DNA of 36,545 nucleotides from an uncultured Candidatus Melainabacteria bacterium (GTDB lineage Bacteria > Cyanobacteriota > Vampirovibrionia > Gastranaerophilales > Gastranaerophilaceae), in NCBI GenBank assembly GCA_934675685.1, contig CAKURL010000012.1:1-36545 (forward strand). Direction: 5' to 3'. The first letter of the stretch is position 1, and every line of letters starts with the position of its first letter. The position numbers were made by a program, and so were the translations under genes. Of the stretch, positions 22,542 through 28,802 are shown in pieces. Under the pieces are notes generated by a model. It was given only the letters and a program-made list of their open reading frames with translations. It was not told where the DNA came from and ran no database searches.

Positions 22542-24209
22542 TTAGTTATTTGAAGAATTTATTCTTTTGTGAATTTTATATTTCCATTTTCCTTCGTATT
22601 GGTCAAATTCAAAATGCGAGCTAAAGCCAAACTGCGTCGCTTTTTTTGATTGATATTGTTCAACTAGCCCAGTAGCTTGGTTTATTGCAAAGATTGTATC
22701 TTTTTTGCCAAATTTCTTTTCTGACATTCCTAAGAAATTAGTGTTATATTTTACTTTGCAATCTTCCATAACATAAATTTTTGGGCTTCTGACTTTTTCG
22801 TATTCTTTTGAAGCGAAGAATTCTGCGCTATAGCTGCCATCTTCGTTTTTGTGGTATTTTGACATAATTTCTTTAGGCTCTTTTGAAACTAAATCGCAAA
22901 ATATCCTTAAATCTGGAATTGCAACTTCGGCTAATGTATATGAATCGCTTTCGGTAAACACGTTGTTAGTCTTTTTATATCTTGCTTCTAAAGAGCCGTC
23001 TATTGCTCTTATAGTCAAATATTCGTCATTTCCATCTTTTTCAAGAAAAGAACAAAATTCCCTATTTCCAATTTGAACAGGTTCGCTTTTTTCTTTTCCT
23101 TTTGCTTGAGCAATTTTTGCAAGCTCCAACATTCCTCTAGCACAGATATTTTTATCTGTATCATATCCAATCCCAACCATAGCTTGGTTTAAAAACATCT
23201 GTCCATATTCAAAAACAGAAGCGACATAAGGAACGATTTCTTCTTGTGCTCTTTCTACTTCTTCTTTTGCAAATTTATTTGATAAAGTTGAAGTGTCGAG
23301 CGCTTTTTTGGGGTTTTTCAAATTCGCCAAAACTATCTTAAGTACATTTTGCCTTTCGATTATATCCTCGGTTGGAACATTTGTTTTTAAAGTTTGAAGA
23401 GAAATCCCGAAATAGTCGTTTTTTTGGTCGTTTTCAGGGGCGCTTTTAGGCTCTCTTTTGGGCTTTTTTTCTTGAGTGTTTTCAACCTCACTTTTTGAAT
23501 TTCCAACTTGTGCTTGGTCCAAAGGAGCATTTTTGATTTGAGAACTTATAGAAAAGCTTCCGTTATTATTTTCTTTTTTAAATATTGAAACCTTGGCGCC
23601 TTTTGAAACTTCCGCTCTTTCGATTTCCTGAGGAACATCTCCCACAAAAGCTTTTAAATTTCCTTTTTTAACGCTTTTTAATTTAAAATTCTGCATAGAT
23701 TTATCTTTACTTAAAAAGTCGACAAAATCGGCTTCCGCGCCATCTTTTTGAGATTTTATTTTTAATATTGCAAGATTACCTTCTTCAAAATATGAAGAAG
23801 TATAATACTTTCCGCCTTTGATTTTAATAGGTTTTGATTCAACACTCCCTTGCGCACGAGCAAGAAGAGCAGCGTCCAACAAAAGCATTTTATTTTCATT
23901 CATCAAAGAAGAATTAAAAACGGCGCTAAACTTGTTTGCTTCTCTTTGGCCTTCTTTTAAAGCGCCAAGCGCTTCATCTAGCCCTGAAGCGGCACTTTCG
24001 TTTTTCGCTAATTCTAAATATAATTTATTGTTTGAAGCAAGCATATCTAATGTCGATGTTGAAAAGTTATCCAAAGCAGCGCGCTTTGAGACGCCCAAAA
24101 TATCACTTTTATTCAAAGAAGAATAATTAAAATCTATAGAGTTTGGCCCAAAAGCATTTTTAATAATATTTTTTTGCACTCCAAAAGCGCTAACTGTGTT
24201 AATTTTCAT
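22542..24209 (-). CDS. Hypothetical protein with internal duplication (555 aa)
   Basis: No known family is recognised. The N-terminus (MKINTVSAFGVQKN) resembles other lineage-specific proteins of this genome. Two related blocks are visible. Residues ~55-150 contain an Ala/Leu-rich helical part, then ALLARAQGSVESKPIKI, GGKYYTSSYFEEGN, LAILKIKSQKDG and AEADF. Residues ~310-420 contain MLELAKIAQAKGKEKSEPVQI, NREFCSFLEKDGN, EYLTIRAIDG and SLEARY. A Lys/Glu/Pro-rich linker (~235-265) separates them. The last ~130 residues include a YKIHKRI-type C-terminus and Lys/Tyr-rich beta-like segments. There is no signal peptide or membrane helix. AGAAAGGAAAA precedes the ATG. It is convergent with the protease gene (8-base gap). 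Confidence 0.85.
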   Translation of the reverse strand: MKINTVSAFGVQKNIIKNAFGPNSIDFNYSSLNKSDILGVSKRAALDNFSTSTLDMLASNNKLYLELAKNESAASGLDEALGALKEGQREANKFSAVFNSSLMNENKMLLLDAALLARAQGSVESKPIKIKGGKYYTSSYFEEGNLAILKIKSQKDGAEADFVDFLSKDKSMQNFKLKSVKKGNLKAFVGDVPQEIERAEVSKGAKVSIFKKENNNGSFSISSQIKNAPLDQAQVGNSKSEVENTQEKKPKREPKSAPENDQKNDYFGISLQTLKTNVPTEDIIERQNVLKIVLANLKNPKKALDTSTLSNKFAKEEVERAQEEIVPYVASVFEYGQMFLNQAMVGIGYDTDKNICARGMLELAKIAQAKGKEKSEPVQIGNREFCSFLEKDGNDEYLTIRAIDGSLEARYKKTNNVFTESDSYTLAEVAIPDLRIFCDLVSKEPKEIMSKYHKNEDGSYSAEFFASKEYEKVRSPKIYVMEDCKVKYNTNFLGMSEKKFGKKDTIFAINQATGLVEQYQSKKATQFGFSSHFEFDQYEGKWKYKIHKRINSSNN

Positions 24210-24300
24210 AATTTTCCTTTCTCAACAATAGATTAAGTCTGCTGAAGGAAAAAATTTGCGCTTTGAAAAATATATAAAATAATAAAGATATGTTAAGATT

Positions 24301-24561
24301 TTAATCGTTTTTTAAAAAATTTTCCGGCAATTTTGAATCAAGCAATTTTCCAAATTCCTCAAAGCTAAGCCCCAAAGCGCTAATCACGCGAAAAATATTG
24401 TAAAAAGAAGCATTTGTTCTTCCTTTCACAATATCATCATAAGTGGACATCGGAATTTCGTTTTCATAGCAAAAATCAGTATATTTGATACCTTTTTCTT
24501 TTCTGATATCAGATATCATTTTCCCAATGATTTTATATAAAACTTTGGAATTTTCTTGCAT
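24301..24561 (-). CDS. XRE/Cro-type helix-turn-helix regulator (86 aa)
   Basis: This small DNA-binding protein has a single HTH domain. The family pattern is visible from ~residue 10: IIGKMISDIRKEKGIKYTDFCYENEIPMSTYDDIVKGRTNASFYNIFRVISALGLSFEEF (shown here as one region, residues ~11-70), with the Ser-Thr-Tyr recognition-helix start. ATGs at 24591 and 24573 are in frame upstream, but a TATGAT box (24574-24569) places transcription start at the ATG of 24561 and no ribosome site precedes any of them, so a leaderless start is preferred. It is divergent from the pilin-like gene, and the promoters overlap, so it may repress itself and/or the pilin-like gene. Direct evidence for that control is lacking. 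Confidence 0.8.
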   Translation of the reverse strand: MQENSKVLYKIIGKMISDIRKEKGIKYTDFCYENEIPMSTYDDIVKGRTNASFYNIFRVISALGLSFEEFGKLLDSKLPENFLKND

Positions 24562-24584
24562 TTTATATATCATAATGCTAAAAT
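24556..24584 (+). promoter_or_regulatory. Sigma-70-type promoter of the pilin-like gene
   Basis: TTGCAT (24556-24561), a 17-base spacer and TAAAAT (24579-24584), 34 bases before the ATG at 24619. The -35 box overlaps the start codon of the divergent HTH gene. Confidence 0.65.
24569..24574 (-). promoter_or_regulatory. -10 box of the HTH gene, probably leaderless
   Basis: TATGAT on the minus strand, 7 bases before the ATG at 24561. It lies inside the spacer of the opposing promoter. No good -35 is seen. Confidence 0.4.
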
Positions 24585-24618
24585 TTTTCATGTTTGCACG
24601 ATATCTCGGGGTAAAATC

Positions 24619-26244
24619 ATGAAAACAATTACTGCAGTTGAATTTAAGCCAATAAAAAAACTTGCATTTTCTCTTATAGAATTAATGATAAGTTTGATTA
24701 TCATCTCGATTATAGCTGCAGCCTTCAGCCCCGTAATCACAAAAAGGATTAAAAGCGACGTAGTCGCAGTGGGCTCCGCCATCTCTTCAATCCGCTCGGA
24801 TTGTGACGAATTTAGCCAAAAAGGAGGTCATTGCTCCGCTTGCATAGATAAACTTTGTATCTTGTGCGACATTAATTGCACTTCAGACCAATATAAAAAT
24901 ATAGGCAAATGCGAATGCGAAAATTGTGCTTCAAAAAGCAATGGTTGCCTTTCTTGTAACAGTAAAGACTGCACAAAATGTCAAAGCGGATATTATCTAA
25001 ATAGTGAGAAAAAATGCTCACCATGCCCCGCCGGAAGCTCTTGTGATGGTCTAAATCAAACTCAATGCGAAGCAGGGTTTTATCAAGATGAACAAGGAAA
25101 AGGAGATTGCAAACCTTGTTTTACAAATGATGGAAAATATAGCGCAAAAGGAGCGACAGCTTGTTCTAGTTGTTCCGCTGGAACATATCCTGTAGATAAA
25201 AATTGGGAATGGCATTGGGACGGACAATATCATTATGGAATAGCTTGCGCCAATTGTCCAGCCGGCTATTATTGCCCAGATGGAAAAAATGCAATAGCAT
25301 GCCTTGCTTCAAATAATAAATATACAAATGCGCAAAACCAAACCTCTTGCAAAAGCTGCCCTGCCGGCCAATTTGCTACAGATGACACTGTAAATTGGGG
25401 CGCAAATATACGCGGAATAAGATGTGGGACTTGTGGTGCCGGTTGGGCATGCCCAGGGGGAGATAGCACACCTTACATTTGCCCTAATGGCACATATCAG
25501 GATAAAGAAGGGCAAGGCTATTGCAAAAATTCAACAGGAGTGAATAATTGCGCGACATATTCAACAACAAGTAATATTTGTTCAGCGTGTGAAACATACT
25601 TTACGCTTAGCAACGGAAGTTGCGTTAGAACATCATGTCCTAGTGGACAATATATAAGTGGAGGAAATTGTTATGGTTGCCCAGCAAATGCAACATGTGA
25701 TGGAGGTTCAACTTTTAGTTGCAATAGTGGATATTATTTTGAAAACGGCATTTGTAACGAGCCAAGGCCGGCTGGCACAGAAATAGTGCGAATAAATGGA
25801 ATAAAATATTGGTTCACCAAATACAATCAAACATATAGCAGCGGTTGCAAAGCAACAACTACACCACATTGTACATCAAAAGGATATTATAGTGGTTGTG
25901 GTAGATATGTGTGCTCAGAAAGTTCATCTTCAAAAGCCTGCAGCAATTGTAATGTTGGTGGATATACTGGCTGGCGTTTGCCTTCATACGATGAAATAAG
26001 CGTTGTTGCAGGTAATACAAGTTACAACAATTATAATAGTCTGAGCTTGTGCAGCTTGAATGATGTTTCAAATAACGAAAGATGTTACAACGGAAGTAAT
26101 GCGTATGGATATTATTATGCGAGCGACTATTGGACTAGCGAAGGATATACACTAGTGTTTTATGGTGATGCTTCGTATGCTCTTCAAAAATATTATTCTG
26201 AAAATTATCGTTCAGTAAGATGTATAAGAAAAGCTGATTACTAA
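24619..26244 (+). CDS. Chimeric surface protein: prepilin N-terminus, Cys-rich repeats, DUF1566/Lcl-type C-terminus
   Basis: The 541-residue protein has three parts. (1) A type IV prepilin-like N-terminus: the leader ends KKLA, then FSLIELMISLIIISIIAAA, with Phe at +1 and Glu at +5 (residue 21) and Ala rather than Gly at -1. (2) A Cys-rich segment (~55-395) of short repeats around C-x2-C and CPAGxxC units (PAGSSCDG, SSCSAGTYP, NCPAGYYCPDGKNA, CPAGQFATDD, CGAGWACPGGDSTPY), similar to eukaryote-like GCC2/GCC3 or EGF-type modules and rich in possible disulfides. (3) A C-terminal domain (~398-541) with GYTGWRLPSYDEI, YYASDYWTSEGYT and YRSVRCIRK, the signature of DUF1566/Lcl C-terminal domains. 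The ATG at 24619 follows a CGGGG site; the frame opens earlier but crosses the promoter. A minor pilin or tip adhesin displayed outside the cell is likely. A terminator follows. Confidence 0.85.
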   Translation: MKTITAVEFKPIKKLAFSLIELMISLIIISIIAAAFSPVITKRIKSDVVAVGSAISSIRSDCDEFSQKGGHCSACIDKLCILCDINCTSDQYKNIGKCECENCASKSNGCLSCNSKDCTKCQSGYYLNSEKKCSPCPAGSSCDGLNQTQCEAGFYQDEQGKGDCKPCFTNDGKYSAKGATACSSCSAGTYPVDKNWEWHWDGQYHYGIACANCPAGYYCPDGKNAIACLASNNKYTNAQNQTSCKSCPAGQFATDDTVNWGANIRGIRCGTCGAGWACPGGDSTPYICPNGTYQDKEGQGYCKNSTGVNNCATYSTTSNICSACETYFTLSNGSCVRTSCPSGQYISGGNCYGCPANATCDGGSTFSCNSGYYFENGICNEPRPAGTEIVRINGIKYWFTKYNQTYSSGCKATTTPHCTSKGYYSGCGRYVCSESSSSKACSNCNVGGYTGWRLPSYDEISVVAGNTSYNNYNSLSLCSLNDVSNNERCYNGSNAYGYYYASDYWTSEGYTLVFYGDASYALQKYYSENYRSVRCIRKADY

Positions 26245-26273
26245 TTTTCATGTTATTTTGTGTTTTGATGTGA

Positions 26274-26300
26274 GGGAGGTTTTTTACCTCCCCTTTTTTT
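26274..26300 (+). terminator. Rho-independent terminator of the pilin-like gene
   Basis: GGGAGGT (26274-26280) pairs with ACCTCCC (26286-26292) around a five-T loop, followed by C and seven T. Confidence 0.85.
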
Positions 26301-26335
26301 AACCCGAAATATACAAATTTGACATGTAACCTGTC

Positions 26336-26356
26336 ATTCTGAACTTGTTTCAGAAT
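26336..26356. repeat. REP-like hairpin
   Basis: ATTCTGAA (26336-26343), a five-base loop and TTCAGAAT (26349-26356). Together with the flanking bases it matches a short palindromic intergenic sequence (GTCATTCTGAACTTGTTTCA type) that I recall from many bacterial genomes. This is recall, not a search. Confidence 0.6.
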
Positions 26357-26401
26357 CTCTAAAGCTTGGAGTGTTTTTATTCAACAATCTGGAACTGTTC
26401 A

Positions 26402-26436
26402 TTTTTCTTCTTTTGAGCGATACAAAAGAAGAAAAA
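26402..26436. repeat. Perfect 14-bp inverted repeat
   Basis: TTTTTCTTCTTTTG (26402-26415) and its complement (26423-26436), with a seven-base AGCGATA loop. A second GCGATA/TATCGC pairing (26417-26422 and 26457-26462) overlaps it. The region 26245-26700 contains no gene I can support; it consists of this hairpin, the REP-like hairpin, a bounded palindromic element and a terminator. Confidence 0.7.
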
Positions 26437-26478
26437 AGGAACCAAAAAGAAGAAAATATCGCTTTTCTTTTATCCTTC

Positions 26479-26620
26479 AATTCAAAAATAAACATCTGAA
26501 AACCTCCAGTGCGGACTCCCAAAAAAGCTAATTCTTGTTATACATGTTCTCATTTCAAATTACATGTTGGGCGGTCGTCCACCAATGTCGGTTTTCTTTA
26601 GTGATGTTTATTTTTGAATT
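26479..26620. repeat. 142-bp element bounded by perfect 18-bp inverted repeats (MITE-like)
   Basis: AATTCAAAAATAAACATC (26479-26496) and its exact complement (26603-26620). One and six bases further in, GAAAACC (26498-26504) pairs with GGTTTTC (26590-26596). The ~85-base core is richer in GC in places (GTGCGGACTCCC, GGGCGGTCGTCC) and contains two ACATGTT copies. No transposase is encoded. No target-site duplication is obvious by eye. It could be a MITE, a REP/BIME-type unit or a structured RNA. Confidence 0.6.
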
Positions 26621-26665
26621 TTAACTTTTTTCTTTATCTTCAATTACTTTTCAAATGTAAAAATT

Positions 26666-26689
26666 AAAAAAGCCCTCAAAGAGGGCTTT
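26666..26689 (-). terminator. Rho-independent terminator after tRNA-Ser
   Basis: AAAGCCCTC/GAGGGCTTT (26669-26677 and 26681-26689) around an AAA loop, followed on the minus strand by TTTTTAATTT. It ends the tRNA transcript. Confidence 0.85.
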
Positions 26690-26700
26690 AGTTAAAAAAT

Positions 26701-26787
26701 AGGAGGAAGTGGGATTCGAACCCACGGAACACTCGCATGTTCGACGGTTTTCAAGACCGCTCCGATCAACCACTCCGGCATTCCTCC
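26701..26787 (-). tRNA. tRNA-Ser (anticodon UGA)
   Basis: 87 bases fold as a class II tRNA. The acceptor is GGAGGAA/TTCCTCC, the D-arm contains GGAGTGGTTGATCGG, the anticodon stem-loop is GCGGT-CTTGAAA-ACCGT (anticodon TGA), the long variable arm is GAACA-TGCGAG-TGTTC, and the T-arm is GTGGG-TTCGAAT-CCCAC. It reads UCA/UCG-type Ser codons. CCA is not encoded. The base after the acceptor stem (discriminator) is T, whereas tRNA-Ser normally has G there. Confidence 0.95.
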
Positions 26788-26802
26788 GAAAAGTTCTTTT
26801 TC

Positions 26803-26831
26803 ATCATATCCTAAAAAAAATATAATGTAAA
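26803..26831 (-). promoter_or_regulatory. Promoter of tRNA-Ser
   Basis: TTTACA (minus strand, 26831-26826), a 17-base spacer and TATGAT (26808-26803), with predicted start ~9 bases before the mature tRNA. An 11-bp perfect inverted repeat (26789-26799 and 26829-26839) frames it. Confidence 0.7.
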
Positions 26832-26845
26832 GAACTTTTTTAAAA

Positions 26846-27292
26846 TTATTTTGAAGTATTCAAATATTTAACAACTTTGTCCGTTAAATCCACGCCGCCA
26901 TAGAAAATAACAGTTTGTTCAACAACTGTATTCACGTGGTTATCAATCGCAACTTGCTTAATCGCAGCTTTGATTGAATTGTCGATTTCAGTTTCTTTCT
27001 TTTCTTTTAATTTCAAATAAGCTTCTTGTTTTTTGTTTAATTCTCTTGTTGTAGCTTCTTCAAAGTTTTTGCGCTCTAGAGGAGTAGATAGCTTTTTATA
27101 TTCTCTTTCTTTGTCCAAAGTATAACGTTGGATTTCAGAATATTTATCAGAAATTTCATCGCTAACACTTTTCACTTTTGAATAAGAATCTACAATTTTG
27201 TCAAAATTGACAACCCCAATAACTTCGGCGCCAATCGCAGGAGCGAAAGCCAAAAGAGCAAATAGCGAACTTAAACATAAAATCTTTTTCAT
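26846..27292 (-). CDS. OmpH/Skp-family periplasmic chaperone
   Basis: Skp/OmpH proteins hold unfolded outer-membrane proteins in the periplasm on the way to the BAM complex. The 148-residue protein has a Sec signal peptide (MKKILCLSSLFALLAF core, cleavage after AIGA at ~22). The mature N-terminus EVIGVVNFDKIVDSYSKVK is typical of the family start. A long charged helical hairpin (~45-115) forms the Skp arms, and TVIFYGGVDLTDKVVKYLN at the C-terminus is the conserved closing strand-helix. AGAAGGAG precedes the ATG, and an extended -10 (27325-27317) lies upstream. The tRNA-Ser promoter is just downstream. It supports a diderm envelope. Confidence 0.9.
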   Translation of the reverse strand: MKKILCLSSLFALLAFAPAIGAEVIGVVNFDKIVDSYSKVKSVSDEISDKYSEIQRYTLDKEREYKKLSTPLERKNFEEATTRELNKKQEAYLKLKEKKETEIDNSIKAAIKQVAIDNHVNTVVEQTVIFYGGVDLTDKVVKYLNTSK

Positions 27293-27316
27293 ATTTTCTC
27301 CTTCTGTCTTAAAAAA

Positions 27317-27325
27317 ATTATAACA
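27317..27325 (-). promoter_or_regulatory. Extended -10 of the OmpH/Skp-like gene
   Basis: TG-T-TATAAT on the minus strand, 25 bases before the ATG at 27292. Confidence 0.6.
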
Positions 27326-27339
27326 TAATTTTTATTATT

Positions 27340-27348
27340 TGCTATAAT
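27340..27348 (+). promoter_or_regulatory. Extended -10 of the tandem acyltransferase gene
   Basis: TG-C-TATAAT, 23 bases before the ATG at 27372, with AGGGGAG in between as ribosome site. It is divergent from the OmpH promoter. Confidence 0.65.
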
Positions 27349-27371
27349 TTTATAAAGTTAGGGGAGAAAGC

Positions 27372-28715
27372 ATGAAAAGAGATTACCAAAAAAGAGCAGC
27401 AAAAGAATATAATTTTTTCCGCGGATTTTTCCAATGGATAACTTGCACATTAGTGTATGGGACATTTTACCACCTTGCTTTTGGCTTGAAAGTTGAAGGA
27501 AGAGAAAATGTTCCAAAAGACGGATTTTTTATCGCAGCTTCTAACCACGTGAGCGCGATTGACCCTTTTTTAGTAATCCATGCTCTTCAAAGACATGTTG
27601 CCTATATGGCAAAAATTGAACTTTTTCATAACCCGGTTGCGAGGTTTTTCTTAAATTTATTGGGCGCTTTTGCAGTCGACAGATCAAAATTATCTGTTTC
27701 TACCATAAAAACCGTAAGAGGAATAAAAGAAACAAATTGGATTTTGGGGATTTTTCCACAAGGGACAAGAGAAACAAACGGAAGTATGGAAGATTTTGAC
27801 AAAATAAATAAAGGCTTTGCAAGCTTCGCAAAAACTCTTAAATGCCCAATTTTGCCTATTGCAATTACAGGCATGACAAAAGATGAAAGAAGGATTTTCA
27901 GAGGAAAAATGAAAATCAAAATAGGAAAACCAATCCCTTACAACAATAATGTCGAAGAAATGATGGAATTGTGGGCGAAAAAGGTTAAAGAACTAGCGCA
28001 AGAATCGACCACAAAAAAAGAAGAAAACAAAGAAAAAGAGAAAAAACCAATCAATTATGCTTCTAAAAAAGCAAAAGATTTTAATATTTTAACAAGATTA
28101 TATCAATATTATGCGCTTTATATCTTGTTTTTGCCCTTGTTTTCTTTATTTTTCTATAATTTTAAAATCAAAAGAAATAAAAATTTAGAAAAGAAACAAT
28201 ATATCGTGGCCGCAAACCATATTTCTTATATGGACGTTTTTTTAGTGAATTTCGCGATTGGAAGGCCTTTGGCATATATGGCAAAACAAGAGCTTTTCGA
28301 CCTTTCAAATTGGAAAAGAAGATGGGTTGCAAAAAACGTTTCTCGCCTTGGCGCGTTTGCTGTAAACAGAGAAAAAGTGAGCATTTCAACCATTAAAACA
28401 GTAAAAGAAGTGTTTAAAGCAAACTATAACCTTTGCATTTTCCCTCAAGGCGGAATTAGAAAAAACAAAGTGATTGAAAACATTAATGGCGGCTTTGTCT
28501 ATTTTGCAAAAAACAACAAAATAGATATTTTGCCAGTCGCTCTATCGGGCCTTGAAAATTACAATTGGAAATTCTTCAAAAAACAAGATGTAAAAGTGAT
28601 TACAGGAGAACCTATCTCATACAAGCTGGACGAAGAAGAAATCGTTAAGCAATGGTGCGACCAAATCGCAAAATTAACAGGCTACGAAAACAAGCAATTT
28701 GAAAAGAAAGATTAA
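27372..28715 (+). CDS. Tandem-domain PlsC-type acyltransferase
   Basis: The 447-residue protein consists of two complete lysophospholipid acyltransferase (LPLAT/PlsC) domains in one chain. Domain 1 (~40-200) has NHVSAID (58-64, the NHx4D catalytic motif) and FPQGTR (128-133). Domain 2 (~245-440) has NHISYMD (~282-288) and FPQGGIR (~356). Both contain the same intervening blocks (AYMAK-x-ELF, LGAFAV-[DN]-R, VSISTIKTV), so it arose by internal duplication. A Lys/Glu-rich linker (~210-235) joins them, and hydrophobic segments precede each domain. PlsC enzymes add the second acyl chain to lysophosphatidic acid at the membrane; one domain could accept a different acyl donor or acceptor. AGGGGAG precedes the ATG. 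It is divergent from the OmpH-like gene. Confidence 0.92.
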   Translation: MKRDYQKRAAKEYNFFRGFFQWITCTLVYGTFYHLAFGLKVEGRENVPKDGFFIAASNHVSAIDPFLVIHALQRHVAYMAKIELFHNPVARFFLNLLGAFAVDRSKLSVSTIKTVRGIKETNWILGIFPQGTRETNGSMEDFDKINKGFASFAKTLKCPILPIAITGMTKDERRIFRGKMKIKIGKPIPYNNNVEEMMELWAKKVKELAQESTTKKEENKEKEKKPINYASKKAKDFNILTRLYQYYALYILFLPLFSLFFYNFKIKRNKNLEKKQYIVAANHISYMDVFLVNFAIGRPLAYMAKQELFDLSNWKRRWVAKNVSRLGAFAVNREKVSISTIKTVKEVFKANYNLCIFPQGGIRKNKVIENINGGFVYFAKNNKIDILPVALSGLENYNWKFFKKQDVKVITGEPISYKLDEEEIVKQWCDQIAKLTGYENKQFEKKD

Positions 28716-28802
28716 AAATAAAACTACAACAAAAGGCAATTTTTTTTATTCACATGTTTTAAAGTCGTATATCGTTATAGAATTTTCATCTTAGGTAAAG
28801 TT

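Noticed and set aside
26334..26522. Open 62-codon minus-strand frame in the intergenic repeat zone
   Set aside because: It lies wholly across the REP-like hairpin, the 14-bp hairpin and the left arm of the bounded element, has no ribosome site, and its low-complexity Phe/Ser/Lys composition reflects the repeats.
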